From Gammaproteobacteria bacterium (GTDB taxonomy: Bacteria > Pseudomonadota > Gammaproteobacteria > Steroidobacterales > PWYM01): a DNA stretch of 48,316 bases. A model generated the notes under the pieces. The model searched no databases. It saw only the letters and a program-made list of their open reading frames with translations, and was not told the DNA's origin. Positions 40,098-48,316 of the stretch are shown here, piece after piece. Location: assembly GCA_007693855.1 (NCBI GenBank), contig RECU01000031.1, positions 1 to 48,316 on the forward strand, in the 5' to 3' direction. A program made the position numbers and the translations under genes. How positions within the stretch are numbered: the stretch's first letter is position 1; each line of letters begins with the position of its first letter.

Positions 40098-41462
40098 TCA
40101 GGGGGTGGCCTGGGCGTATCGCGTGCGGATCTCTTCGAGACCGGCATCGAGGCGCTCGCGATCGAACCACTCGCCGCGCACCATCACCCCCAGCGGACGA
40201 CGCAGCGGGGCGAAATCCTCCAGTGGATTTCCGGTCAGGAGCACCAGGTCCGCCACATGGCGCTCGGCGACCTGGCCGATCTCGTCAGCGGCGAAGAAGC
40301 GGGCAACATTCACGGTTCCGGCACGCAATGCCTCGTAGCGCGTCAGCCCGGCGGCACGCATGGCCTCGAGCTCCGGCACGATGGAAAAGCCCGGTGCGTT
40401 GAAAAACTGCGGCGAATCCGAGCCGAGCAGCAGATCGACGCCTTCGGCATGCAACTGTGCCGTGAGCTGTCGGCGCAGTTCGAAAAACCGTTCCGCACGC
40501 TCCGCGGAATAGCTGGGGTCGCCCAGAAAACGCTGTTTGGCCGCGACCCAGCGTTCCACCATGGCAGGCGGCAGGTAAGCCATCTCCGGGCGCGCGGCAA
40601 GCTGTTCCGCGGGCTCCGGTGAGAGCCCGTTCAGCATGATCGTCTCGGTGGGCACGATCCATACCCCCTGCTGACGGGTGGCTCGCGCCAGCCCCGGCAT
40701 CCGCCCCTCGTCGACGAGGTCGACGAGATTGAAGCCGAAAAATCCGGGGGGCACGTCGGCGGGCGGCCGCGGCAACATCGCGTCGATGTAGCCGTCGAGA
40801 TGATCAATCGCGTGCTGGCGCGCGGCCAGCGCGCGCGGTACACCCACGGCGGTGGAGACATGTCCGGAGAATTCGATGCCATGGACCTCCGCGGCGGTGA
40901 CGATGGCATCGAAGGCCTCACGACTGAGACCCGGATGGAGTTTCAGGAAGTCATACCCGGCCGCAGCCTGCTCCGCCACCATGCGTGCGCCGTCTTCCGG
41001 GCTGCGTACGCTGTTGCCGTTCAGTGAGGGCCCGGAGGTGTAGATCCGCGGGCCGGGCAGATCACCCGCCGCCACCGCCTCGCGAAGGTCCAGATGCCAG
41101 GGTTCGCCAAGCATCCCGCGGATGGTGGTGACACCATGGGCGAGGTACATGAACAGCACATCGGCGGCAAAGTCCTGCTGCGCATGGCCCGGGATGTGCG
41201 CGTGCATCTCCCCCAGCCCGGGCAGCAGATAGGCCCCGGCCGCGGGAATCACGCGATAGTCGCCGAAGTCCTCGGAGGAGACTCTGGCGGCCTCGATGAT
41301 GCGCTCGATCCGCCCGCCGCGGATGAACACATGCCGGTCCTCGAGGACCGTGTCCGTGCCCATTGGCACGACATTGACATCGGTGAACACCCAGGCCTCG
41401 TCTGCCGCCTGCACGAGCGACGAGCCTGCGAGCCACAACACCAACAGCATTGTCCTGATCAT
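40098..41462 (-). CDS. exported metal-dependent amidohydrolase
   Basis: Amidohydrolase-superfamily protein of 454 aa with a short signal peptide (M-I-R-T-M-L-L-V-L-W-L-A-G-S-S-L-V-Q-A). Metal ligands: M-H-A-H in strand 1, K in L-K-L-H-P-G, H in F-S-G-H-V, H in A-I-D-H-L-D-G, D in L-L-G-S-D-S-P. Related to the family member at 32109-33455 but clearly diverged. Likely hydrolyses an amide, ester or dipeptide in the periplasm. Upstream neighbours on the same strand are a NUDIX hydrolase (3 bp away) and a Rieske oxygenase, so the three may share a transcript. Confidence 0.85.
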   Translation of the reverse strand: MIRTMLLVLWLAGSSLVQAADEAWVFTDVNVVPMGTDTVLEDRHVFIRGGRIERIIEAARVSSEDFGDYRVIPAAGAYLLPGLGEMHAHIPGHAQQDFAADVLFMYLAHGVTTIRGMLGEPWHLDLREAVAAGDLPGPRIYTSGPSLNGNSVRSPEDGARMVAEQAAAGYDFLKLHPGLSREAFDAIVTAAEVHGIEFSGHVSTAVGVPRALAARQHAIDHLDGYIDAMLPRPPADVPPGFFGFNLVDLVDEGRMPGLARATRQQGVWIVPTETIMLNGLSPEPAEQLAARPEMAYLPPAMVERWVAAKQRFLGDPSYSAERAERFFELRRQLTAQLHAEGVDLLLGSDSPQFFNAPGFSIVPELEAMRAAGLTRYEALRAGTVNVARFFAADEIGQVAERHVADLVLLTGNPLEDFAPLRRPLGVMVRGEWFDRERLDAGLEEIRTRYAQATP

Positions 41463-41465
41463 GGC

Positions 41466-41900
41466 TTACTCCTGTTCGCCAAGTACCCTCAGGGCCGTGG
41501 CCACGATCTCCGGGTGATCGAAGGCCAGCGCCGGCAGCGCCTCGGTAGCGCACCAGATCGCCTCGGCAGCGTCGCTGCCGGCATCCGGGACCGCCGCCGC
41601 CGGCAGCTCACCGAGGTAGACCACGCTGATCACCCGCTCGCGCGGGTCCCGACCAGGGGTACCCCAGGTGCCGAGCTGCCGCAGCGGCCCCGCGGCCAGA
41701 CCCGTCTCCTCGAGCAGCTCCCGGCGGGCCGCATCCTCGAGGTCTTCGTCGATATCCACGAATCCACCGGGCAGTGCCCAGTGTCCAGCGAACGGGGGCG
41801 CCGCACGCTTGACCAGCAGCAGCCGACGACGCGCTGGCGCGCCCGCAAACAGCGCCACATCGACTGTCACCGCAGGATGTGGATAGCGATAGGTATACAT
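41466..41900 (-). CDS. NUDIX hydrolase
   Basis: Protein of 144 aa with a perfect Nudix box: G46-x5-E52-x7-R60-E61-L-L-E-E-T-G-L. The preceding P-H-P-A-V-T-V-D-V-A-L-F and the V-I-S-V-V-Y-L-G-E-L following the box resemble the ADP-ribose pyrophosphatase/NrtR-type Nudix group, without the winged-helix of NrtR. It would hydrolyse a nucleoside diphosphate linked to another group. Three bp upstream of the amidohydrolase and 17 bp after the Rieske oxygenase. Confidence 0.88.
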   Translation of the reverse strand: MYTYRYPHPAVTVDVALFAGAPARRRLLLVKRAAPPFAGHWALPGGFVDIDEDLEDAARRELLEETGLAAGPLRQLGTWGTPGRDPRERVISVVYLGELPAAAVPDAGSDAAEAIWCATEALPALAFDHPEIVATALRVLGEQE

Positions 41901-41917
41901 GCGACGAGCGACCCCAC

Positions 41918-43084
41918 TCAGGCGACTTTGGCCATCCGAGGCGGACGGCCGAGCACGCGGCCGATCTGGCGGTGCATGTTCTGCACGCCGATCTCGTTGC
42001 GCCCGATGATGACGTTGCGCTCGATGCCGGAGTCGATACCCCGCTGGAGCATCTCGCCCAGCCAGTAGTCCTCGTCAATGACCACGCGGGTAATCATCTC
42101 GAAGAACTCGCGGTAGTGATGCTCCTCGGCCTCGTCGGCCGGCGGACGCGGCAGAAACAGCGACTGGTAGACCACCGAATTGCAGGCGTCCACGGGATAC
42201 ACCCGCCACAGCTGGAAGTGATCCTCCACCACGAAGAATACCGTCGCCGGAAACGCGTAGTACACAAACGAGACATGGTCTCGCGGTCGCCACTGGGCCC
42301 GCGGTGTCTCCCTGAGCTCGGCGATAGTGAGCTTCGGCGCCGAGAGCCGGTGGTTGGGGCCGAGCTGCTGATAGTGGCAGATGTTGTTGTAGCTGATCGC
42401 ACCGATGGTATTCGGGTGCAGGGCGGCGAAATGATAGAACTCGTGGTAGCCCTCGAGCAGCGACTTCCAGTTCTGCCGGACAGGAATGCACGTGGTGTCG
42501 AAGAGGTAATGATCTTCCAGACCGAAACCGGCCATGTCACGACCGAGATCGCCCTGTACGGCGGCGATATCGAGGGTGCCCCCTGGATCGGCCAGCACGT
42601 AGATCATGCCGTCACGCTCGGCCGCCGGCAGTGGCGTGAGGCCAAGTTCGGCGCGATCGCAGTTCGGAAAGCCCTCGCGCCCGGGAATACCGCGCAGCCG
42701 GCCTTCCAGCGTGTAGGTCCAGGCATGGTAGGGACAGGACAGCAGCCCACCCGGCAGTTGGCCGCTACCCACAGCCACCGGCGCGCCCCGGTGACTGCAG
42801 ATATTCAGGAAGGCTCGCACACCGCGGTCGCGATCCCGAAGGATCAGGATGGGTACACCGGTATCGTCGAAGGTGAAGTAGTCCCCCGGCTCGCGGAGCA
42901 GACAGCTCGGCCCGACACACAGCGGGTGTTCGCGGAACAGCCGTCGGGTCTCCTCAGCGAACTGCCCGGGATCCCGGTAGCTGCTGTTGGACAGGATCAT
43001 CTCCGCCTCGTCGAGGCAGGTCGTCTTGCGGGCGACGTGATCGAGCAGGATTTCAGCCTCCGCAGCCAGCGCATCAGCGTGCAT
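41918..43084 (-). CDS. Rieske non-heme iron oxygenase, large subunit
   Basis: Ring-hydroxylating-type oxygenase alpha subunit of 388 aa. The Rieske cluster is bound by C96-S-H98 and C117-P-Y-H120. The catalytic iron site is H218 and H223 (Y-H-F-A-A-L-H) plus the Asp of E-D-Y-W near 335. The residue bridging to the Rieske cluster, Asp in naphthalene dioxygenase, is E215. Glu at this position is known from the carnitine oxygenase CntA, so a quaternary-amine or other N-demethylating substrate is possible. No reductase or ferredoxin gene is adjacent. The ATG at 43084 follows GGGGGAGGG; a longer start at 43117 is less likely. Confidence 0.86.
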   Translation of the reverse strand: MHADALAAEAEILLDHVARKTTCLDEAEMILSNSSYRDPGQFAEETRRLFREHPLCVGPSCLLREPGDYFTFDDTGVPILILRDRDRGVRAFLNICSHRGAPVAVGSGQLPGGLLSCPYHAWTYTLEGRLRGIPGREGFPNCDRAELGLTPLPAAERDGMIYVLADPGGTLDIAAVQGDLGRDMAGFGLEDHYLFDTTCIPVRQNWKSLLEGYHEFYHFAALHPNTIGAISYNNICHYQQLGPNHRLSAPKLTIAELRETPRAQWRPRDHVSFVYYAFPATVFFVVEDHFQLWRVYPVDACNSVVYQSLFLPRPPADEAEEHHYREFFEMITRVVIDEDYWLGEMLQRGIDSGIERNVIIGRNEIGVQNMHRQIGRVLGRPPRMAKVA

Positions 43085-43176
43085 GTTCAACCCTCCCCCG
43101 AAGGCGGCTTGTCTCACAGCAGACTAAACCGGTGCCGGGCGGCACGCAACGATTCGCGCCCCCGTGGCCACGGAGC

Positions 43177-43205
43177 CTGACGCAGGCCGTGTGACGCGGT
43201 AAACT
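43177..43205 (+). promoter_or_regulatory. candidate promoter of the slyD-like gene (weak)
   Basis: CTGACG (43177-43182) and TAAACT (43200-43205) are 17 bp apart, each matching four of six consensus bases. A small inverted repeat, TTTGCA (43205-43210) and TGCAAA (43216-43221), overlaps the likely transcription start. Confidence 0.3.
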
Positions 43206-43235
43206 TTGCAACTCATGCAAATTTCAGGAGCGCTC

Positions 43236-43706
43236 ATGCAGATCGCGCAGGATACCGTCGTGCACATCCACTACACACTGAAGAGTGACGCCGGCCAGGT
43301 GCTCGACAGTTCCGAGGGAAACGAGCCGTTGAGCTATCTGCACGGTGGCAGCAACATCATCCCTGGCCTAGAAAAAGCCCTGGACGGTCGTGCCGCAGGC
43401 GATCAGTTCGAGGTCAGCATCCCGCCGGATGAGGCCTACGGCCCCCGCGACGAGTCGCTGCTGCAGGCGGTACCGAAAAGCGCCTTCCAGGGGCTGGGCG
43501 ATCTCCAGCCCGGCATGCAGTTCCAGGCCCAGACCGACCAGGGGCCGCGGATCGTCACCATTGCAGCGGTGGCCGACGAGTCGGTCACGGTCGACGGCAA
43601 CCACCCGCTGGCCGGGCAGACGCTGAACTTCGCCATCGAGGTTGCGGGCGTGCGCGAGGCGACGGCCGAGGAACTCGCCCAGGGTCAGGTTCAGGACCAG
43701 GGCTGA
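43236..43706 (+). CDS. SlyD-like FKBP peptidyl-prolyl isomerase
   Basis: Cytoplasmic FKBP of 156 aa. Core motifs: V-H-I-H-Y-T-L-K-S-D-A-G-Q-V-L-D-S-S, G-G-S-N-I-I-P-G-L-E-K-A-L, P-P-D-E-A-Y-G-P-R, and the C-terminal N-H-P-L-A-G-Q-T-L-N-F. The insert-in-flap region is of SlyD type, but the metal-binding His/Cys tail of E. coli SlyD is absent (short tail ending Q-V-Q-D-Q-G). CAGGAG precedes the ATG at 43236, so the in-frame upstream ATGs are not used. Starts the plus-strand run to rimO. Confidence 0.88.
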   Translation: MQIAQDTVVHIHYTLKSDAGQVLDSSEGNEPLSYLHGGSNIIPGLEKALDGRAAGDQFEVSIPPDEAYGPRDESLLQAVPKSAFQGLGDLQPGMQFQAQTDQGPRIVTIAAVADESVTVDGNHPLAGQTLNFAIEVAGVREATAEELAQGQVQDQG

Positions 43707-43737
43707 GCGCGTGACCGGCGTCCTCAGCTAGACCGTC

Positions 43738-45051
43738 ATGGCCAGAGTCGGTTTTGTCAGCCTTGGATGCCCCAAGGCACTGGTAGACTCGGAGCGCATT
43801 CTCACGCAGCTGCGGGTGGAGGGCTACGAGATCTCGCCGAGCTATGAGGCGGCGGATCTCGTGATCGTCAACACCTGTGGCTTCATCGACGATGCCGTCC
43901 ATGAGTCGCTGGAGGCCATTGGCGAGGCGCTCGAGGCCAACGGCCGGGTCATCGTCACGGGGTGTCTGGGCGCGAAGCCCGAGACCATCACCGCGCGCCA
44001 TCCCGGGGTACTCGGCGTCACCGGACCGCAGGCGTACGAGGAGGTCATGGCGGCCGTCCATGAGGCACTGCCACCGGCCCATGATCCGTTCCTCGACCTG
44101 GTACCGCCGCAGGGCATCCGCCTCACACCGCGACACTTCGCCTATCTCAAGATCTCGGAAGGCTGCAACCACCGCTGCAGCTTCTGCATCATTCCCTCGA
44201 TGCGGGGTGATCTGGCAAGTCGACCGATCGGCGAGGTGATGCAGGAGGCCGAACGACTGGTCGATGCCGGTGTCCGGGAATTGCTGGTGATCTCACAGGA
44301 CACCAGCGCCTACGGTGTCGACCTGCGTTATCGCACCGATTTCTGGGATGGCCGGCCGCTGCGCAGCCGGTTCGCCGACCTCTGCCGCGCGCTGGGCTCC
44401 CTGGGCGCGTGGGTTCGCCTGCACTATGTCTACCCGTATCCGCATGTCGACGAGGTCATTCCGCTGATGGCCGAAGGCCGGATACTCCCCTACCTGGACA
44501 TCCCCTTCCAGCATGCCAGCCCGCGCATTCTCAAGCTGATGCGCCGACCGGCCGCAGCCGAGAACACCTTGGCGCGACTTGCGGCGTGGCGCAGTATCTG
44601 CCCGGACCTCACGGTGCGCAGCACCTTCATCGTCGGCTTCCCCGGCGAGACCGAGGCGGAGTTCCAGACGCTGCTGGACTGGCTGGCAGAAGCGCAGCTC
44701 GATCGCGTGGGCTGTTTCGCCTATTCGCCGGTGGCTGGCGCGGCGGCGAATGCACTGCCAGACCCGGTGCCCGAGGAGGTGAAGCAGGCGCGCCGGGCGC
44801 GCTTCATGCAGGCGGCCGCAGAGATCTCGGCGGCACGCATGGCAGCGAAAATCGGCCGAACACTCCAGGTGCTGATTGACGAGGTTGACGACACGGGCGC
44901 CATCGGCCGCAGCGCGGCGGATGCCCCTGAAATCGATGGCGTGGTCCACGTGGCCCCGGATCCCGCCCTGCGCGCAGGGGAGTTCTGCGAGGTCGAGATC
45001 CTCTCGGCCGACACGTACGATCTGCATGGACGCCTGGCCGGTTCCGCCTGA
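43738..45051 (+). CDS. rimO: ribosomal protein S12 methylthiotransferase RimO
   Basis: Radical-SAM methylthiotransferase of 437 aa that adds a methylthio group to an Asp of ribosomal protein S12. The N-terminal [4Fe-4S] site uses C11, C47 and C76; the radical-SAM site is C143-x3-C147-x2-C150. A TRAM domain closes the protein (V-L-I-D-E-V-D through [14 protein letters not shown]). P-Y-P-H near 235 and I-P-F-Q-H-A-S fit RimO rather than MiaB. It lies 31 bp after the FKBP gene and overlaps the sirtuin by 26 bp. Confidence 0.95.
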   Translation: MARVGFVSLGCPKALVDSERILTQLRVEGYEISPSYEAADLVIVNTCGFIDDAVHESLEAIGEALEANGRVIVTGCLGAKPETITARHPGVLGVTGPQAYEEVMAAVHEALPPAHDPFLDLVPPQGIRLTPRHFAYLKISEGCNHRCSFCIIPSMRGDLASRPIGEVMQEAERLVDAGVRELLVISQDTSAYGVDLRYRTDFWDGRPLRSRFADLCRALGSLGAWVRLHYVYPYPHVDEVIPLMAEGRILPYLDIPFQHASPRILKLMRRPAAAENTLARLAAWRSICPDLTVRSTFIVGFPGETEAEFQTLLDWLAEAQLDRVGCFAYSPVAGAAANALPDPVPEEVKQARRARFMQAAAEISAARMAAKIGRTLQVLIDEVDDTGAIGRSAADAPEIDGVVHVAPDPALRAGEFCEVEILSADTYDLHGRLAGSA

Positions 45052-45883
45052 GGGTGACACGCCGGCACTGGGCGACGCCCTGGCACGTTTCCTGCGCGCT
45101 CACCGTCGGGTGGCCGTGCTGACCGGTGCCGGGGTGAGCACGGCCTCAGGCATCCCCGACTATCGCGATGCCGACGGCCAGTGGAAACACTCGCGCCCCG
45201 TGATGTACGAGGATTTCCGGCGGCATGCGCAGGTGCGCCGACGCTACTGGGCGCGCAGCCTGGTCGGCTGGGAATATTTCCGACGGGCCCTGCCAAATCC
45301 CGCCCATGCGGCCCTGGCGAGCCTGGAAGATGCCGGGCATCTGCGCGGACTGGTCACCCAGAACGTCGATCGCCTCCACCAGCAGGCCGGACACCGGGAG
45401 GTGCTGGACCTGCACGGGCGCCTGGATCGGGTGGTCTGCATGGGCTGTGGCGATGTCAGCGCGCGCGAAGACATGCAGTTGCGGCTCCAGGCGGCCAACC
45501 CCGGATTCACCGGCACGGCTGACGTGACCCGACCGGACGGTGACGCCGAGCTCACGCCGGGGCATGACCACGAGCATTTCGAGGTCCCCGCCTGCACGCG
45601 CTGCGGCGGTGACCTGAAGCCGGCCGTGGTATTTTTTGGTGAGGGGGTGCCGCGTGCCTGGGTCAGCCAGGCCATGGCGGATGTCGACAGCGCCAAGGCC
45701 CTGCTCGTCGTCGGCAGCTCGCTGATGGTGTTTTCCGGCTTTCGTTTCGTGCGCCATGCAGCGCGGTCCGGCAAGCCCGTGGCCATTCTCGGGCTCGGTC
45801 GCACCCGCGCCGACGAACTCGCCAGCCTGCGGCTGTCGGGGGACTGCGGCCACGTGCTGCACGCCGCCCTCGCGGCCCTTTGA
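45026..45883 (+). CDS. NAD-dependent protein deacylase (sirtuin, Sir2 family)
   Basis: Sirtuin of 285 aa removing acyl groups from lysines with NAD. It shows [14 protein letters not shown] (about 27-40), Q-N-V-D-R-L-H, the catalytic His in D-L-H-G-R, zinc Cys pairs C-M-G-C and C-T-R-C, and V-G-S-S-L-M-V. Between the zinc pairs is a roughly 45-residue insert rich in Asp/Glu/His (T-P-G-H-D-H-E-H). The start at 45026 lies inside rimO in another frame and gives M-D-A-W-P-V-P-P; earlier in-frame ATGs would be deep in rimO. Likely co-translated with rimO. Confidence 0.9.
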   Translation: MDAWPVPPEGDTPALGDALARFLRAHRRVAVLTGAGVSTASGIPDYRDADGQWKHSRPVMYEDFRRHAQVRRRYWARSLVGWEYFRRALPNPAHAALASLEDAGHLRGLVTQNVDRLHQQAGHREVLDLHGRLDRVVCMGCGDVSAREDMQLRLQAANPGFTGTADVTRPDGDAELTPGHDHEHFEVPACTRCGGDLKPAVVFFGEGVPRAWVSQAMADVDSAKALLVVGSSLMVFSGFRFVRHAARSGKPVAILGLGRTRADELASLRLSGDCGHVLHAALAAL

Positions 45884-47073
45884 ACCCCAATCATGACCCT
45901 CGCGCCGTGACCGGACGCCGCCGCCCGCACCTGCCGCTGCTGGCCGCACTGGCCCTCTGGCTGGGTCTCGGCGCCGACGGTCTGATGGGGGCGCAGGCTG
46001 CCGCCGAGGAGCCCTGGAGGTTTGGCGGCGATTTCCGCGGCGGGGTGTTCGTCAGCGAGCGCCGTGCCGGCGGCGAAACCCTGGCGCGCAGCGAGGACCT
46101 GCGCTGGCGGCTCCGACTGTCCGCGCGCCGCAGCCTCACTGACCGGCTGGAATTTCGGGGCCGGCTGGCCGGCAGCTGGTCAGCCGACGATTTCGACACG
46201 CGGGCCTACCTCCGGGCGTCCAGCCCGACGCGCACCGGCGTGGCCCCCGGAGATGTCACGTTCGACGAACTGCAATTGCGCCTGCGCGGCGCTGACGATG
46301 ACTGGTGGCTGGTGGTCGGACGCTTCCAGAATCGGTTTCTGCTGCCCGGAGTGGCAGCCAAGTCCCTCGACCGCAACGACGGCTCGAACGTCGGCGTGGC
46401 CTGGCGCGACGGTCTGCATTACTCACACCGGCTGGGTGAGGACTGGCGCGCGCATGTCATCGCCATTCACAGGCCGCGGGAGGGCGGTGGCAGCGTCCGC
46501 CGTGCGCCCCTGGATTTCACGGCCACGGACTGGCGGATGAGCCTGTTTACCGGTCTTGCAAGCGAGCGGCCCCGCGGACCGGTGGTGTTGCAGATGGCCG
46601 GCATCGACTGGCTGCCCGGCGCGCTGGCCACCGATGGCATCAGCCAGTCACGGCGCGAAGACTATTTCGCCCTGGTCGCCCGCGGGGCCGCCGAGTGGCC
46701 GCTCGGCGCGCGGGGCATGCGGCTGCTGGCCGGCGCGGAGCTGGGTTATGCACCCACCACCCCGCGGCTGCCGGCCACGGAGGGTGTCGGTGAACGGGCG
46801 TCCGGGCTGGCCTGGCAGGCATCGCTCAACCTCTACGACATCCGCCCCGGCCATCACCTCGGCCTCGTACACGGCCAGGCAGGGGGCGGCTGGCTGCTGT
46901 CTAACGACTTCCGTGCGAATGACCGGCTGACCGAACTTCGCTATCAGCGCCGTTTCAGCCCGGCGGTGTCCATGGAAATCCGTGGCCGCTACCGCGATAC
47001 CCTGGTGCCTGCCCCGGGCGAGCGGCGCCGACACGACCGCGACGCCTATGTCCGGGTGACATTGCGCTTCTGA
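45880..47073 (+). CDS. outer-membrane beta-barrel protein of unknown function
   Basis: Protein of about 397 aa with an R-R-R n-region, a hydrophobic signal and an A-Q-A-A-A cleavage area. The mature part is rich in alternating aromatic strands (W-R-L-R-L-S-A-R-R, W-W-L-V-V-G-R-F-Q-N-R-F) and ends T-L-R-F, a C-terminal aromatic as expected for BAM substrates. It looks like a porin-like barrel of around 16 strands, but I cannot name a family. The TTG at 45880 overlaps the sirtuin stop by 4 bp; a GTG at 45907 gives a more standard signal peptide and may be the true start. Convergent with the porin gene, 6 bp apart. Confidence 0.7.
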   Translation: MNPNHDPRAVTGRRRPHLPLLAALALWLGLGADGLMGAQAAAEEPWRFGGDFRGGVFVSERRAGGETLARSEDLRWRLRLSARRSLTDRLEFRGRLAGSWSADDFDTRAYLRASSPTRTGVAPGDVTFDELQLRLRGADDDWWLVVGRFQNRFLLPGVAAKSLDRNDGSNVGVAWRDGLHYSHRLGEDWRAHVIAIHRPREGGGSVRRAPLDFTATDWRMSLFTGLASERPRGPVVLQMAGIDWLPGALATDGISQSRREDYFALVARGAAEWPLGARGMRLLAGAELGYAPTTPRLPATEGVGERASGLAWQASLNLYDIRPGHHLGLVHGQAGGGWLLSNDFRANDRLTELRYQRRFSPAVSMEIRGRYRDTLVPAPGERRRHDRDAYVRVTLRF

Positions 47074-47079
47074 CGCCCT

Positions 47080-48096
47080 TCAGAATGGATAGATGAAACC
47101 GACGGCAAGACCCTGCGGCGTGTTGCCCTGCAGGCCCGTCAAGTCGAGTTCCGCGCCATGGGCGCCGCCGCCCGACATGTTGACGTTCGCGAGCCGATCA
47201 TTTCGCGTTGCCGCGTAGGCAAGATAAAGCACTGCACGCTCACCCAGATGCCAGTCGGCCCCCAGGGCGAACATCGTCGCATCGCGGGCCGCCAGGCTGC
47301 TGTCGACGGTGAACACGTGGCCCTTGAAGGTGAAGTCCTGCCAACGGCGGCTGACCCCGACCCCATAGGTGTCGACATTCCCCGCTGCGCGCAGGCGTGC
47401 GAACTGCGCAAGTCCCATCACCGTCCAGTCCTCATGCTGCCACTGGGCCGCCAGCCGGGTGGCCTGCGGGCGGGTGCCACCGGTACGCTCCCAGGCGCCG
47501 AGCAGCAGCAGATTTCCTGCCGTATAGCCCAGACCGGCACTGATCACCTCCTGGTTGCGCCCGTCCTGGCTGGTCCCGGTGGTGTCGTTGGTCGAGTAGT
47601 GCAGATCCGCCACGAACCCGTTGAACACCGGCGAGCGGTAATGGATGCCGTTGCGCAGCCGGGCATCCCAGTTCTTGCCGCCGAACTGGTCGTCGAGCCT
47701 GGTGACGTTACGGATGTCGCCGATCCGGTTGCCAAACAAGTCGAGCCGCGAGCGTATCAGCATCAGCGGTGACTGCATGAAGCCCAGACGTACGGTACCG
47801 AAATCCCCGCGCAGGCCGACGAACGAATCCCGACTCGCCCAGCTCCCCGCGCCATTGTCGATGCGCAGGCCCTGCTCGATCTGCATGATGGCCGCGAGCC
47901 CTGGCTGGAGCTCAGTGCTGGCGCGAAAGCCGATCTGGGTGGCGTTGCTCGAGGTGTTCATGCCGGAACGATCTCCATCGTCCAGCCACTCCACGCTCAT
48001 GTGCGCCTCGCCGTAGATCTGCACCTGTTCGGCCTGGACGGCCTGACCAAGGCCGGCGGCCAGCATGACCCCGAGTACTACCCCTGTTCCGCGCAT
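47080..48096 (-). CDS. Gram-negative general porin
   Basis: Porin of 338 aa with a cleavable signal (G-Q-A-V-Q-A before E-Q-V-Q-I-Y-G). Porin_4/OmpC-like features: Q-I-Y-G-E-A-H-M-S-V-E at the mature N-terminus, S-R-D-S-F-V-G-L-R-G-D-F-G-T-V-R-L-G (loop L3 region), Y-R-S-P-V-F-N-G-F-V-A-D-L-H-Y, and a terminal I-Y-P-F. Likely a 16-stranded trimeric channel for small hydrophilic solutes. Single gene; no terminator is visible in the 6 bp before the convergent gene. Confidence 0.9.
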   Translation of the reverse strand: MRGTGVVLGVMLAAGLGQAVQAEQVQIYGEAHMSVEWLDDGDRSGMNTSSNATQIGFRASTELQPGLAAIMQIEQGLRIDNGAGSWASRDSFVGLRGDFGTVRLGFMQSPLMLIRSRLDLFGNRIGDIRNVTRLDDQFGGKNWDARLRNGIHYRSPVFNGFVADLHYSTNDTTGTSQDGRNQEVISAGLGYTAGNLLLLGAWERTGGTRPQATRLAAQWQHEDWTVMGLAQFARLRAAGNVDTYGVGVSRRWQDFTFKGHVFTVDSSLAARDATMFALGADWHLGERAVLYLAYAATRNDRLANVNMSGGGAHGAELDLTGLQGNTPQGLAVGFIYPF

Positions 48097-48210
48097 CAGC
48101 GCTCTCCTTGATTATCCGGGAAATCACTCCGCGTACACTCTTCAGGTCGCGGGCGGCGCCAAGGTTACGGGAACATGTCGTCGATGCAAGCGCGTTACGG
48201 CATGAGCATA

Positions 48211-48240
48211 TAAAAAAACCCCGCCACCAGGTGACGGGGT
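48211..48240 (-). terminator. intrinsic terminator of the gene at the right edge
   Basis: On the minus strand ACCCCGTCACC pairs with GGTGGCGGGGT (48240-48218; one mismatch, tight loop) and is followed by seven T (48218-48212). It lies about 60 bp downstream of the stop at 48299, the expected place for that gene's terminator. Confidence 0.85.
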
Positions 48241-48298
48241 CCAAGCCTCCTCCTTGCGGGGGGAGCGGGCCGGGGTGGGCCCGTTGGGGAGCCTTGCT

Positions 48299-48316
48299 TC
48301 AGAAGTCGTAGCGGAA
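48299..48316 (-). CDS. C-terminal end of an outer-membrane barrel protein (partial)
   Basis: The minus strand reads F-R-Y-D-F then TGA at 48301-48299. A terminal aromatic preceded by alternating residues is the BAM signature of outer-membrane proteins and closely resembles the I-R-Y-E-F end of the Oar-like receptor in this window, so a second TonB-dependent receptor is likely. Only five codons are present; a terminator follows. Confidence 0.6.
   Translation of the reverse strand, partial: FRYDF

Noticed and set aside
41879-43180. 433-codon plus-strand open frame opposite the Rieske gene
   Set aside because: The minus strand carries an intact Rieske and iron-binding site; the opposite frame has no recognisable domain.
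1-48316. tRNA, rRNA, CRISPR array, transposase, integrase, phage or defence genes
   Set aside because: None recognised on either strand by motif or repeat pattern; the window reads as ordinary chromosomal DNA.

Overview
The window is GC-rich, densely packed bacterial DNA. Gene content suggests a halophilic or haloalkaliphilic Gammaproteobacterium: a full ectoine operon, a multi-subunit Mrp-type cation/proton antiporter, an MscS channel, SlyD-like FKBPs, RimO, porins, an Oar-like TonB receptor and an ornithine-lipid synthase of OlsF type. The genus cannot be fixed from the sequence alone. I see no rRNA, tRNA, insertion sequence, prophage or CRISPR array, and no clear pseudogene.

Left part (56-14178, all minus strand). 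Transcription runs right to left. First comes a ten-gene Mrp/Mbh-like antiporter module (14178 to 6817; order E-F-G-'A C-terminal'-B-C-D-D-small-D). Only 43 bp further on begins an eight-gene catabolic cluster (6773 to 56): an isochorismatase-fold amidohydrolase, two paralogous polysaccharide-deacetylase/PuuE-like proteins, an exported Rid protein, a VTT membrane protein, DgcN, DgcA and a D-amino-acid transaminase. DgcN and DgcA are the published D-glutamate N-acetyltransferase and N-acetyl-D-glutamate racemase. D-glutamate is also the expected by-product of a D-amino-acid transaminase. My working hypothesis is a route from a cyclic ureide or amide via an N-carbamoyl or N-acyl D-amino acid to D-Glu and then N-acetyl-L-Glu. 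This is the most novel-looking system in the window.

Centre-left (14511-18691, plus strand). A MarR regulator (ectR-like), preceded by a near-consensus sigma70 promoter with an inverted repeat over its -35 box, leads into ask-ectA-ectB-ectC. It makes ectoine from aspartate. The ectoine operon and the antiporter are divergent from one 377-bp intergenic region, so two salt-adaptation systems share a control region.

Centre (18678-28636). Mixed single genes: a SnoaL/NTF2-like protein, a class I/II aminotransferase, a CDF metal exporter, a periplasmic FKBP, a HIT protein, a small membrane protein, a molybdopterin oxidoreductase without an obvious Mo-ligating Cys, a TPR protein and a secreted endonuclease/exonuclease/phosphatase-fold protein.

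Right part (28765-48316). A phnD-phnC-phnE-phnE ABC importer without phosphonate-degradation genes; two exported amidohydrolases; an Oar-like TonB receptor with a clear terminator; mscS divergent from olsF; a minus-strand set of amidohydrolase, NUDIX and Rieske oxygenase (with the bridging Asp replaced by Glu); a plus-strand run slyD-like, rimO, sirtuin and an outer-membrane barrel; a porin; and at the right edge the last residues of another outer-membrane protein with its terminator.
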